Both the position numbers and the translations under genes were made by a program. This document shows positions 45,518-54,124 of a stretch of DNA of 64,000 nt, in pieces; position 1 is the stretch's first letter, and each line of letters opens with the position of its first letter. A model generated the notes under the pieces. The model did no database searches and was not told the DNA's origin. It saw only the letters and a list, made by a program, of their open reading frames with translations. The DNA comes from SAR202 cluster bacterium (GTDB lineage: Bacteria > Chloroflexota > Dehalococcoidia > Lucifugimonadales > UBA2962), in assembly GCA_009392275.1 (NCBI GenBank), contig VFGV01000004.1, positions 126,290 to 190,289 of the forward strand. Reading direction: 5' to 3'.

Positions 45518-45547
45518 TTGACAAGGGACAGATTAGATTTTTAGACT
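45518..45547 (+). promoter_or_regulatory. sigma-70 promoter candidate of the methylmalonyl-CoA mutase cluster
   Basis: A perfect TTGACA (45518-45523) and TAGACT (45542-45547) are 18 bases apart. The mutase gene begins 21 bases later. The -10 is weak (four of six). Confidence 0.42.
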
Positions 45548-45568
45548 GATGCAGATAGGAAATATTTA

Positions 45569-47212
45569 ATGAAAAGTAACTCTAAATCCAATTGGATCAA
45601 AAATGTGCTCCAGCCTACTATAAAAAGACGCATCGAGCGCAAACCTGACTTTGATAACCGGTCTGGAATCAAACTGGAGACAGTATATGACCACACTGAT
45701 GCAACGCAGTCCAATCTAGGTTACCCCGGAGAGTATCCTTACACTCGGGGATTACAGCCTAACATGTATCGAGGCAAAGTCTGGACAATGAGGCAATACG
45801 CTGGCTTGGCTTCTGCGGAAGAGTCAAATGAAAGGTATAAGTTTTTACTAAATAGCGGACAAAGCGGCCTGTCGGTTGCTTTCGATTTACCAACGCAAAC
45901 TGGATATGATTCCGATCACCCGCTAGCTTTAGGAGAGATAGGCCGTGCAGGCGTACCAATAAGTTCTTTAGCTGACATGGAGGTCTTATTCAAAGAAATA
46001 CCTTTAAATAAAGTAACAACTTCCATGACTATCAATTCAACTGCATCCATACTTCTAGCAATGTACATTGCTCTTGCAAAGAAACAAAACATTCCTTTGG
46101 ACCAAATTGGCGGCACAGTACAAAATGACATTTTAAAGGAATATATAGCCCGAGGCACCTATATTTTCCCACCAACTCCCTCAATGCGCCTGGTTACTGA
46201 TTTATTTCAATATTGTGCCGAACAGGTACCAAAGTGGAATACGATTTCGATATCTGGATATCACATGCGAGAAGCTGGCGCTACTGCTGTACAAGAATTG
46301 GCATTTACATTCTCCAATGCGGTCGAATATGTTCAATCAGCAATCAATGCAGGATTAGACGTTGATTCATTTGCACCAAGATTATCTTTCTTTTTTGTTG
46401 CCCAGAGCGACTTATTCGAGGAAGTTTCGAAATTCCGAGCTGCTAGAAGAATGTGGGCAAATATAATGCGAAACCATTTCAAAGCAAAAAACCCTCGCTC
46501 ATGGATGTGCCGCTTTCATACCCAAACGGCCGGAGTCACTTTAACTGCTCAGCAACCAGACAATAATGTTGTAAGAAGTACATTGCAAGGACTATCTGCA
46601 ATTTTAGGAGGAACTCAGTCACTCCACGTCAATTCTCGTGATGAAGCCTTATCTTTACCGACTCCTGAATCAGCAGAACTATCTTTACGAACGCAACAAA
46701 TCCTTGCGCATGAAACTCGGATTACTGACACTGTTGATCCATTAGGAGGATCGTATTATATAGAAAACTTAACTGATCAAATTGAACTTAAAGCAAATTC
46801 ATATATCGACCAAATAAAAGATATGGGTGGTGCATTGGGCGCTATACAACAAGGTTTTCAAATAAAGGAGATACATGATTCTGCATATAAATTACAGCAG
46901 GATGTTGAAAATAATCACGAGACTGTCGTAGGTGTTAACGCGTTTCAAACTACCGATCCTACCATTATTCCAATTCAACGAATCGACCCAGACCAAACTA
47001 AAAATCAACTCAAGAGGCTGGCTAAAGTAAAGTCCGAGCGAAATCCAGACGAGGTGGAAAAGCGCCTACATGCCCTTCGAATGGCTGCTTCATCCACACA
47101 AAACATTATGCCTTTCATGATTGATGCCGTAGAAAATTACGTAACTGTTGGTGAAATCTCGGATGCGCTGAGAAGCGTTTTCGGAGAACAAAAAGAATTC
47201 TCTCCATTCTGA
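45569..47212 (+). CDS. methylmalonyl-CoA mutase, catalytic (alpha/N-terminal) subunit
   Basis: Catalytic TIM-barrel subunit of coenzyme B12-dependent methylmalonyl-CoA mutase, 547 residues, converting methylmalonyl-CoA and succinyl-CoA. Family segments: [20 protein letters not shown] near residue 62, [42 protein letters not shown], and [20 protein letters not shown]. The protein lacks the B12-binding domain, which is encoded separately at 48872 (two-gene type). It leads a four-gene run with an acyl-CoA dehydrogenase, the epimerase and the B12 subunit. ATAGG precedes the ATG. Confidence 0.94.
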   Translation: MKSNSKSNWIKNVLQPTIKRRIERKPDFDNRSGIKLETVYDHTDATQSNLGYPGEYPYTRGLQPNMYRGKVWTMRQYAGLASAEESNERYKFLLNSGQSGLSVAFDLPTQTGYDSDHPLALGEIGRAGVPISSLADMEVLFKEIPLNKVTTSMTINSTASILLAMYIALAKKQNIPLDQIGGTVQNDILKEYIARGTYIFPPTPSMRLVTDLFQYCAEQVPKWNTISISGYHMREAGATAVQELAFTFSNAVEYVQSAINAGLDVDSFAPRLSFFFVAQSDLFEEVSKFRAARRMWANIMRNHFKAKNPRSWMCRFHTQTAGVTLTAQQPDNNVVRSTLQGLSAILGGTQSLHVNSRDEALSLPTPESAELSLRTQQILAHETRITDTVDPLGGSYYIENLTDQIELKANSYIDQIKDMGGALGAIQQGFQIKEIHDSAYKLQQDVENNHETVVGVNAFQTTDPTIIPIQRIDPDQTKNQLKRLAKVKSERNPDEVEKRLHALRMAASSTQNIMPFMIDAVENYVTVGEISDALRSVFGEQKEFSPF

Positions 47213-47229
47213 TTTAAATTAGGATAAAA

Positions 47230-48375
47230 ATGATCGATCCACACTTGAATGAAAACGACTTGCTTCTCAGAAAAACTATCAGGGACTTTGTAGACCGTGA
47301 ATTGATACCTAATGCAAGTAAATATGATTTAAATGAAAAATTTCCGCACGATGCGATAAATAAAATTGCCGAAATGGGTCTCTTCAGGCTCGGTATAGAC
47401 GAAACTTTTGGCGGAGTTGAAGGGACAAATATGCATTTGGCTATAGCAACAGAAGAGATTGCCAGAGGGTGTGCCTCTACAGCAGTCATATATGCAAGCC
47501 ATATGTCACTATGTAGTAAATATATTGAGTTGTATGGTGACCTGAAACAAAAATCCCTTTATTTACCTAGACTTGTTGAAGCAAGTACTATTGGCGCTTT
47601 GGCTTTAACAGAGCCGGATGCAGGTAGTGATGTTGCATCTATTAAAACGCTAGCAACCAAAGTTGACGAAGGTTTCATCATTAATGGCTCAAAGCACTTC
47701 ATCACAAATGGACAAGAGGCTGGAATTGTGATCGTAGTCGCATCTACAGATCCAGGTCTAGGGAGCAAAGGTTTGGAAACATTTATTTTAGAAGCACCTA
47801 GTGAAGGTTTAACAGTAACCCCGCAACAGGGCAAACTGGGAATTCGCGCGTCATCAACTTGCGAGCTGAACTTCAACAATGTTTTCATACCAAACGAAAA
47901 CAGGCTTGGCAAAGCTAGCAAGGGCTTTCATATGACAATGCAGGTACTTGATGCTGGGCGAATTTTGATAGCAGCTCAATCTGTCGGAATAGCTCAAATG
48001 GCACTTGAGATATCAATACAATATGCTCAACAACGCAAGGCTTTCGGAAATTATATATCTGAATTTCAAGCGATCCAAAACAAGCTCGCCGACATGGCTA
48101 CAGAAATTCAAGCTGCTAGGTTGTTAACCTATCGATCAGCTGCATTATCGGATTATAATCAACCTTTTGAGACAGAAGCTTCTATGGCGAAGTTATATGC
48201 ATCTAAAGTAGCTGTCGAATCAGCCAACCAGGCAGTACAAATACACGGCGGTATTGGCTATTTTGCTCCAAATATCGCTGAAAGATTGTATAGAGATGCG
48301 AAAGTTACTGAAATATATGAAGGCACATCTGAAATACAGCGTATATTAATTGCGAGGTCGTTACTTAGCGGATAA
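47230..48375 (+). CDS. acyl-CoA dehydrogenase
   Basis: FAD-dependent acyl-CoA dehydrogenase, 381 residues. Typical parts are GALALTEPDAGSDVASIKT (substrate and flavin site), TCELNFNNVFIPNENRLG, RKAFGNYISEFQAIQNKLADMA, and QIHGGIGYFAPNIAERLYRDAK. The candidate catalytic Glu is in EIYEGTSEIQR. It lies 17 bp after the mutase gene, so it may handle a branched or short acyl-CoA (such as isobutyryl- or butyryl-CoA) feeding the propionate pathway; that is inference. It probably passes electrons to ETF. Confidence 0.93.
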   Translation: MIDPHLNENDLLLRKTIRDFVDRELIPNASKYDLNEKFPHDAINKIAEMGLFRLGIDETFGGVEGTNMHLAIATEEIARGCASTAVIYASHMSLCSKYIELYGDLKQKSLYLPRLVEASTIGALALTEPDAGSDVASIKTLATKVDEGFIINGSKHFITNGQEAGIVIVVASTDPGLGSKGLETFILEAPSEGLTVTPQQGKLGIRASSTCELNFNNVFIPNENRLGKASKGFHMTMQVLDAGRILIAAQSVGIAQMALEISIQYAQQRKAFGNYISEFQAIQNKLADMATEIQAARLLTYRSAALSDYNQPFETEASMAKLYASKVAVESANQAVQIHGGIGYFAPNIAERLYRDAKVTEIYEGTSEIQRILIARSLLSG

Positions 48376-48430
48376 AAAGTTGATTGATCGCTTAAGTATT
48401 AATTACTATAGACCCAGGAGTAAGTAAATT

Positions 48431-48868
48431 TTGAGACAATCAAATAAAACTGGATGCGTTGCCCGTCATATCAACCATGTAGCAATTGCAGTATCAGATA
48501 TAGAAGAAACGATAAGTTTCTATGTGAATACATTTGGAATAAATCAGCCTGAAATTGAAACACTAGAAGACCATGGGGTTAAGGCTGCATTGGTAAGAGT
48601 GGGCGAATCTCAATTAGAATTCATACAGCCTCTTCAAAATAATGGCGGTGTTGCTAGCTTCATTGAAAAACGTGGAGAGGGAGTACATCATATTTGCTTT
48701 GAAATGGATAACTTGAATCAATCCTTAGATAAATTGCAAGCTACAGGAATTAATTTAATAGATAAAACTGCGCGTAATGGACTTTCTGGCAATATCGCTT
48801 TTATTCATCCAAAATCAACAGGTGGAGTTTTAATTGAGCTCGTTGATTCAGAAAGCGCAAAACGGTGA
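48431..48868 (+). CDS. mce: methylmalonyl-CoA epimerase
   Basis: Vicinal oxygen chelate (glyoxalase-fold) epimerase, 145 residues, which interconverts the S and R forms of methylmalonyl-CoA for the mutase. Metal ligands are suggested by HINHVAIAVSDIEETISFY (His), SQLEFIQPL (Glu), GEGVHHICFEMDNL (His) and LIELVD (Glu). The start is TTG with AGGAG about 10 bases upstream. It is the third gene of the mutase cluster and ends 3 bp before the B12 subunit gene. Confidence 0.94.
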   Translation: MRQSNKTGCVARHINHVAIAVSDIEETISFYVNTFGINQPEIETLEDHGVKAALVRVGESQLEFIQPLQNNGGVASFIEKRGEGVHHICFEMDNLNQSLDKLQATGINLIDKTARNGLSGNIAFIHPKSTGGVLIELVDSESAKR

Positions 48869-48871
48869 TTC

Positions 48872-49279
48872 ATGGGTGAAACAATTATAAAAGTCTTGGT
48901 TGCAAAGCCTGGACTAGATGGGCATGATCGTGGAGCCAAAATAGTAGCTCGCTCTCTTCGTGAAGCTGGCATGGATGTGATTTACACCGGAATAAGACAA
49001 ACGCCTGACATGATCGTTTCTGCGGCTATAGACGAAGATGTGGATGTAATTGGTCTATCCATCCTATCAGGTGCTCATTTAGAACTTTTTAAACAAATTT
49101 TAGATAGCCTATCCGAGCAAAACAGAGATGACATTTTGATAGTAGCTGGAGGTATCATTCCTGAGGAAGACCGGATTATGCTTAAAGAAATGGGTGTAGC
49201 ACATATTTTTGGCCCGGGCACTCCTACCAAAGAAATCGCATTGTTTATAAAGAACGCATGCAATAATTTAAAAAACTAA
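48872..49279 (+). CDS. methylmalonyl-CoA mutase, B12-binding (C-terminal) subunit
   Basis: Stand-alone cobalamin-binding domain, 135 residues. The base-off B12 motif Asp-x-His-x2-Gly is in [12 protein letters not shown] (Asp16, His18, Gly21), and LSILSGAH and [11 protein letters not shown] supply the remaining nucleotide-loop contacts. It completes the two-protein mutase with the gene at 45569. It is the last gene of the cluster and ends 4 bp before the stop of a convergent lipoprotein gene. No MeaB chaperone gene is present. Confidence 0.95.
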   Translation: MGETIIKVLVAKPGLDGHDRGAKIVARSLREAGMDVIYTGIRQTPDMIVSAAIDEDVDVIGLSILSGAHLELFKQILDSLSEQNRDDILIVAGGIIPEEDRIMLKEMGVAHIFGPGTPTKEIALFIKNACNNLKN

Positions 49280-49283
49280 CTCC

Positions 49284-50582
49284 CTATGGTTTAAAGTGTT
49301 CAGGAGCTCGTTCAGAGTTATGATGAGCTTTTATAAATAGCTCGATGCGTTCTATATCTATTTCGTCCATTTCATCAATATACGACCAAGCCGTTATAGC
49401 TATTTTTTGATCCATACCCGAGTATGGTGAAACAATTATTTTTGGATACTGTTCAGCAAACTTAGTAAAAACATCAACCACATCCCGACATTCTTTTTCG
49501 CAATTATAGTGAAGGCCTATCCCGCCTTGAACCAAATTTTGAAGTAGAACCTCGTCGGGTATAAATTCGTCATGAACCCCCCAAGGAGCCGGTGCATCAG
49601 GTTGTCCGTAGTGCCAACCAGAAGTTGCGGGGGTTGACTTATATTCCGGATGTGATTCTCCAAATGCAATCACCAGATTAACTTGTTCAAAAACTTTTGT
49701 GCCAGGCAGTTTGCCGTTTACTAAGTAATTTTCTGCTTCTGGCACGTCTACCGTAATTGCATCTCGAAACCCGGAAAATTCATAAGTGGCGCTCAGGGTT
49801 GCTTCTCTGGCATCAATTTGTGATGGCAAATACGTTTTTATGTCAGGCATGTATATCGGCCCTTCTAAAGTTAATTTATATAGTTGTAATTGCTCTTCTT
49901 CAATCCAGAGATCTACTTGAATGTCGTTATCAATATTTCCGAATAGGGCTTCAAGGTCTGAAACCTTAACGTGCAGCAACGAGCTATCAGCTAGATTTTC
50001 CCTCGAAACTACTTCTAATGGTCCGGAATCATTCAAAATAGTGCGTAACATTACTGTTGGGCTCGAAAAAATTTGCCCTGTGTCTTCCGATGATGTCCAT
50101 TTACCATTTATAGAATCGGCAAAATACAACTTACCTTCGCTAGAAACACTATATGTATCAGTATCCACAAATCCCATATTAATAGATACGACCGCTTTTG
50201 CTTTATCTTGTGGCTGATATTCACCTAATATAGAAATTGGAATTGTGACTTCTATCCCAGCAACGTCTGTTTTTATAATTGCATCCATAGAATATCGAAA
50301 TGTGTTTTCAGCAAAAGTTCTATTCAAGTATTCTTTTATGTCATCTAATTCCTCTTTTGAGAGCACTAAATCCTCAACAGACAATACTTCTCGCGCACCA
50401 GAATCTAATTGTTCTTGAACAGCTGGGGCATCATGTGGAGAATCCGTTTCGACCTGTAAATCAACCTTAATCTCAGAGCTGCAATTGATAGCTGTAACAA
50501 TAATAAGCATGATTAATGCTAAACTTGTCAGAATTCGTTTTATTGCATATAGAGTTTTCATAAATAACCAGTTTATGTTCAA
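49284..50582 (-). CDS. lipoprotein fusing an LppX/LprAFG-like domain to DUF3105
   Basis: Exported lipoprotein of 432 residues; ATG at 50561 (seven codons in) is an equally good start. The signal ends in a lipobox-like TAINC. The middle (about residues 60-270) resembles the LppX/LprAFG fold, a lipid-carrying beta sheet with segments such as GIEVTIPISILGEYQPQDKAKAVVSI. The last 140 residues match DUF3105: PATSGWHYGQPDAPAPWG, then LLQNLVQGGIGLHYNCEKEC. LppX-type proteins bind lipids outside the membrane; DUF3105 has no known function. The gene is convergent with the mutase cluster and divergent from the yceD-rpmF cluster. Confidence 0.75.
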   Translation of the reverse strand: MNINWLFMKTLYAIKRILTSLALIMLIIVTAINCSSEIKVDLQVETDSPHDAPAVQEQLDSGAREVLSVEDLVLSKEELDDIKEYLNRTFAENTFRYSMDAIIKTDVAGIEVTIPISILGEYQPQDKAKAVVSINMGFVDTDTYSVSSEGKLYFADSINGKWTSSEDTGQIFSSPTVMLRTILNDSGPLEVVSRENLADSSLLHVKVSDLEALFGNIDNDIQVDLWIEEEQLQLYKLTLEGPIYMPDIKTYLPSQIDAREATLSATYEFSGFRDAITVDVPEAENYLVNGKLPGTKVFEQVNLVIAFGESHPEYKSTPATSGWHYGQPDAPAPWGVHDEFIPDEVLLQNLVQGGIGLHYNCEKECRDVVDVFTKFAEQYPKIIVSPYSGMDQKIAITAWSYIDEMDEIDIERIELFIKAHHNSERAPEHFKP

Positions 50583-50766
50583 TCAAATAGTTAGGGCGAC
50601 TTATTGTAGTATTGAAAACAAAATGTAGTTCCTACAATTAAACATGTTAATCCTGTAAAGTGTCATTCACAAGGTTAATTGTGCAGGTACTATAGATTTT
50701 TAATACAACAAAATGCGCCCTTTAGTTAAAACTTAGCTTAAACTTTTTACTATTTGCAGGATTCAT

Positions 50767-51246
50767 ATGGAATTCAACGTCTCGCAATTTATCAAAAAAA
50801 ATCCAGGAGCCATTAAATCATTTTCTCTCCTTAATCATGTCTTCTATTTACAAAATCAAGTTGAATATAAGACAACTTTAATTCACCCAACGGGGGAAAC
50901 TAACCTGTCAGGCTCAGCTGAGATGATAAGAACTGATGTAGGAATTTGGGTTACCGCCTTGCTCACTTGTGAGGTTAATTCCCAATGCTCTCGATGCCTT
51001 AATACCCACACCCGGAAATTGTCTTTAAAAATAAATGAGGAATATTACGTTAATTCATATGCTTCAAATAATTTAGAAATCGAGGAAACACAATATATAA
51101 CAAATGACAATATACTGGATTTGACTGATTCGATACGTGACCATATAGAATTAGAAATACCATTAAACCCAATTTGTGATGAAACCTGTGCAGGCATATG
51201 TGTTAACTGTGGATTAAACCTGAATCTAGATAGTTGCATTTGTTAA
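50767..51246 (+). CDS. YceD/DUF177 family protein (rRNA accumulation factor)
   Basis: DUF177 (YceD) protein, 159 residues, a family needed for normal 23S rRNA levels in plants and bacteria and commonly encoded just before rpmF, as here. The family zinc-type cysteines are visible: CEVNSQCSRCLNT in the middle and the C-terminal CDETCAGICVNCGLNLNLDSC. The DLTDSIRDHIELEIPLNPIC segment is diagnostic. It begins 184 bp from the divergent lipoprotein gene and is followed by rpmF after 132 bp, with a separate promoter candidate in between. Confidence 0.9.
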   Translation: MEFNVSQFIKKNPGAIKSFSLLNHVFYLQNQVEYKTTLIHPTGETNLSGSAEMIRTDVGIWVTALLTCEVNSQCSRCLNTHTRKLSLKINEEYYVNSYASNNLEIEETQYITNDNILDLTDSIRDHIELEIPLNPICDETCAGICVNCGLNLNLDSCIC

Positions 51247-51308
51247 AACAGATCTTAATCCTAGATTCAAAATTAATTTTTGGGCTAAAATTTATGGAAA
51301 TAAAGTGT

Positions 51309-51336
51309 TAGACTTAGTTTCTAATATTGATATAAA
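51309..51336 (+). promoter_or_regulatory. promoter candidate upstream of rpmF
   Basis: TAGACT (51309-51314) and TATAAA (51331-51336) are 16 bases apart, 42 bases before the TTG start of rpmF. The match is moderate. Confidence 0.38.
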
Positions 51337-51378
51337 GTCATACGACTACACATATTTTTAAACCTTTTGGAGAATTAA

Positions 51379-51588
51379 TTGCCTCCTCTTCCTAAAAAGA
51401 AACAAACAAAATACCGTAAGGGTGGCCGAGCGGCTCATATGAGCCTTACCAAGCCGTCGTACGGAACTTGCCCAGAGCCAGGCTGCGATGAACCAAAACA
51501 GCCGTATCGAGCATGTCCTGCGTGTGGTTTTTACAATGGCAGGCAAGTCATTGGTAATGCTGAGGAAGCAAGCTTAGATTCAGTATAA
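51379..51588 (+). CDS. rpmF: 50S ribosomal protein L32
   Basis: L32, 69 residues, recognised by the basic N terminus MPPLPKKKQTKYRKGGRAAH and the zinc ribbon pairs CPEPGCDE and CPACGFYNGRQVI. The start is TTG with TTGGAG 6-7 bases upstream. It sits between the DUF177 gene and fabD, a common bacterial arrangement, although plsX and fabH, often present, are missing here. The opening Pro-rich stretch is typical of L32, which supports this start. Confidence 0.95.
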   Translation: MPPLPKKKQTKYRKGGRAAHMSLTKPSYGTCPEPGCDEPKQPYRACPACGFYNGRQVIGNAEEASLDSV

Positions 51589-51616
51589 ATTTCAGCTATC
51601 CAAACGTATATAACTA

Positions 51617-52576
51617 TTGAGCGCTACAAATAAAACAATCAATACTAAATCTGGATTCGCCTTTTTGTTTCCAGGGCAAGGCAGCCAGGTGGTGGGCATG
51701 GGTAAAGAGTTATATGAAAATTCCAAGGCAGCCAAGCTTGTTTTTGATGAAATTGACGATGCGCTCAATCGACCCCTTTCAAAATTAATATTTGAGGGGC
51801 CTGAATCAAAATTAACACAAACTAGCAATGCTCAGCCAGGAATCATGGCAGTCAGCCTGGCAGCTTACAAAGTAATGGAAGAGTTTTTGGGTAAAAAAGA
51901 TATGCCTCAACCAAGTTTTGTGGCAGGTCATAGCCTTGGAGAATATACTGCCCTAGCAATTACTGGATCGCTTGACATCAGCAGTACGGCAAAACTAGTG
52001 CAGGAAAGAGGGCGCCTGATGCAAGAGGCTTGTGATTTAAAGCCTGGCACAATGGCAGCCATTATAGGCTTAGATGAAATAATTATCGAAGAGATCTCAA
52101 GACAAACCGGAACATATATATCTAACGTCAATACTAATCATCAAGTGGTCATCAGTGGAGACATCTTGGCAGTTGCGCAAGCATTGGATATGGCTTCGGC
52201 CCGTGGGGCAAAAAGGGCCATGCCGCTAAAAGTCAGCGGGGCATTTCATTCCGCTTTAATGGAACCCGCACGAGACGGATTACAAAGTGCTGTTAATTCG
52301 GTGAATCTCCAAGCTCCTTGCATTCCAATAGTGGCAAATATAACTGCTAAACCAATTGACACAGTCAATCAATTAAAAAAAGAACTCGTTTCTCAAATTT
52401 GCGAGTGTGTGCAGTGGAAAAAATCTATCGAATACATGATCACCATGGGCGCCACGAATTTTATTGAATTCGGTCCCGGTAAGGCTTTAAACGGAATGTT
52501 GAAAAGGATCGACAACACGGTCAATAGTATGTCTATTAGTAATTTGAATTCTATACAGGGATTAACTCTTAAATAA
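51617..52576 (+). CDS. fabD: malonyl-CoA:ACP transacylase
   Basis: FabD, 319 residues, which transfers malonyl groups from CoA to acyl carrier protein for fatty acid synthesis. The oxyanion strand FLFPGQGSQVVGMG opens the protein; the nucleophile Ser is in AGHSLGEYTAL and the His in GAFHSALMEPA; the end matches FIEFGPGKALNGMLKR. The start is TTG, the only in-frame start before FAFLFPGQGSQ, though its ribosome site is weak. It is followed by nusB (4 bp) and acpP, its substrate carrier. Confidence 0.95.
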   Translation: MSATNKTINTKSGFAFLFPGQGSQVVGMGKELYENSKAAKLVFDEIDDALNRPLSKLIFEGPESKLTQTSNAQPGIMAVSLAAYKVMEEFLGKKDMPQPSFVAGHSLGEYTALAITGSLDISSTAKLVQERGRLMQEACDLKPGTMAAIIGLDEIIIEEISRQTGTYISNVNTNHQVVISGDILAVAQALDMASARGAKRAMPLKVSGAFHSALMEPARDGLQSAVNSVNLQAPCIPIVANITAKPIDTVNQLKKELVSQICECVQWKKSIEYMITMGATNFIEFGPGKALNGMLKRIDNTVNSMSISNLNSIQGLTLK

Positions 52577-52580
52577 AATT

Positions 52581-53048
52581 ATGAATTTAACTCCACAACG
52601 AAATGCCGCTAAACTTTCCAATACAGATCGCCCTTTCAGTGCTCGCAGCAAAGCTCGGGAAATTGCTATGCAAGTAATGTTTGAAAACGACACCTCAAAT
52701 CACCCTGTGCAGAAATCATTAAAATTCCGATCTCAGGCCAAGGATGTATGCCGTGATTCAGAGGTCTATGCAAATAAATTATTGAATATTATTAATGAAA
52801 ACATACAGCAAATAGATGATTTAATATCAAAATTTGCTCCTTCCTGGCCTTTGGAACAGATGCCCGGCGTAGATAAGAATGTATTGAGAATAGCTATCGC
52901 AGAAATAATTGGTAAAAGCGGTACCCCTCCAAAGGTGGCAATTAACGAAGCAGTGGACCTTGGAAGGGTTTTTGGCACTGAAAAATCACCAAAGTTTATA
53001 AATGGCGTATTAGGTTCTCTAATACTTGCCAAAAAAGTTAAGGTATAA
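52581..53048 (+). CDS. nusB: transcription antitermination factor NusB
   Basis: NusB, 155 residues, part of the rRNA antitermination complex with S10 (NusE). The fold is recognisable from AREIAMQVMFENDTSN at the start, PSWPLEQMPGVDKNVLRIAIAEI, and the diagnostic NEAVDLGRVFGTEKSPKFINGVLGSL. The N-terminal 25 residues (TPQRNAAKLSNTDRPFSARS) are an extra basic extension. It lies between fabD (4 bp) and acpP (30 bp), so it is probably in one transcript with them; TATAAT at 53044-53049, within its end, could also start an acpP transcript. Confidence 0.93.
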   Translation: MNLTPQRNAAKLSNTDRPFSARSKAREIAMQVMFENDTSNHPVQKSLKFRSQAKDVCRDSEVYANKLLNIINENIQQIDDLISKFAPSWPLEQMPGVDKNVLRIAIAEIIGKSGTPPKVAINEAVDLGRVFGTEKSPKFINGVLGSLILAKKVKV

Positions 53049-53078
53049 TTTATTTTTGATAATTTATAGGAGAAATTA

Positions 53079-53336
53079 ATGGCAACAGTAGTTGAAAGGG
53101 TTCAGTCCACGGTGGCTGACAAATTAGGAGTTGAGCCTGCAGAAGTTACGCCTGATAAATCATTCGTCGATGATTTAAATGCTGATTCACTTGATCTGGT
53201 TGAGTTAATAATGGCTTTTGAAGAAGAATTTAGTTCTGATTCAGTCACTATTGAAATATCTGACGAAGATGCTGAGTCCATAACCACTGTTCAGGCAGCA
53301 ATAGATTTCCTTAAAGAACACGGCGTAGAAGATTAA
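53079..53336 (+). CDS. acpP: acyl carrier protein
   Basis: ACP, 85 residues, acidic, four-helix fold. The phosphopantetheine attachment Ser is Ser37 in [18 protein letters not shown]. The helix III segment [21 protein letters not shown] is typical. AGGAG lies about 7 bases before the ATG. The gene follows fabD and nusB. A TATAAT at 53044-53049, inside the end of nusB, suggests an additional promoter that could raise ACP levels, as ACP is needed in large amounts. Confidence 0.96.
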   Translation: MATVVERVQSTVADKLGVEPAEVTPDKSFVDDLNADSLDLVELIMAFEEEFSSDSVTIEISDEDAESITTVQAAIDFLKEHGVED

Positions 53337-53451
53337 TAAAAGACATATCAATCAACTGATTTTATTATAGACGCCGTAGCTTTACTGTAAGATTGCATAA
53401 TGCTTAGATTCAATCTATTTAAAGTTCTTTATATTTAGCTTTCTGTTTTTT

Positions 53452-54108
53452 ATGGTAATTCCTCAATACGAAACACTGGTCAACAGAATCAAGACTTGTG
53501 TTAAATGCGATCTCTGTCACACGCGAACTAATGCTGTGCCTGGAGAAGGCAGCTTACAATCAAAAATAATGTTTGTGGGCGAAGCGCCTGGTGCGCGAGA
53601 AGACGAACAGGGTTTGCCTTTTGTCGGCGCTGCAGGCACAGTACTTTCTGACATGCTAAAACTTATCGGTTTAAATAGGCAGCAGGTATATATTGCGAAT
53701 ATTGTAAAGTGCAGGCCTCCAAACAACCGAGACCCTAGCACTGATGAAATCAATCAATGCTGGAAATATCTGGAGGAGCAGATTAACCTTATTGATCCAA
53801 AATTAATCGTAACTCTTGGCCGCCACTCGTTCGGCAATTTCTTTCCGGGAGAATTAATTAGTCATGCCAGGGGTAAGCCAAGGAAATGGAATGATCGTAT
53901 TATTTTCCCCGTTTATCATCCTGCTGCAACTCTACACAACCCAAAACTTAAACCTGTGGTACAAGAAGATTTTCGCACAATGAAAAGCCTTATAAATGAT
54001 TCTCAGTTGGGCCTCGAAACAACAGGAGATGATGTTACTAACAAGCAGCTGGCTTTTGATTTTGATTCAAATCAATTACCAAATAAACAGGTTAATGATG
54101 GTATTTAA
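53452..54108 (+). CDS. uracil-DNA glycosylase, family 4/5 (iron-sulfur type)
   Basis: UDG of the thermophile-type iron-sulfur families, 218 residues, which excises uracil from DNA. The motif I is FVGEAPGAREDEQGLPFVG, a later VYHPAATLHNP is motif III. Likely cluster cysteines are the pair in KTCVKCDLC and the pair in IVKCRPP and INQCWKYL. The C-terminal 25 residues are polar and extra. No ribosome site precedes the ATG. It is 16 bp before the RNase J gene and on the same strand. Confidence 0.92.
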   Translation: MVIPQYETLVNRIKTCVKCDLCHTRTNAVPGEGSLQSKIMFVGEAPGAREDEQGLPFVGAAGTVLSDMLKLIGLNRQQVYIANIVKCRPPNNRDPSTDEINQCWKYLEEQINLIDPKLIVTLGRHSFGNFFPGELISHARGKPRKWNDRIIFPVYHPAATLHNPKLKPVVQEDFRTMKSLINDSQLGLETTGDDVTNKQLAFDFDSNQLPNKQVNDGI

Positions 54109-54124
54109 AATGGGGTAATGTTAA

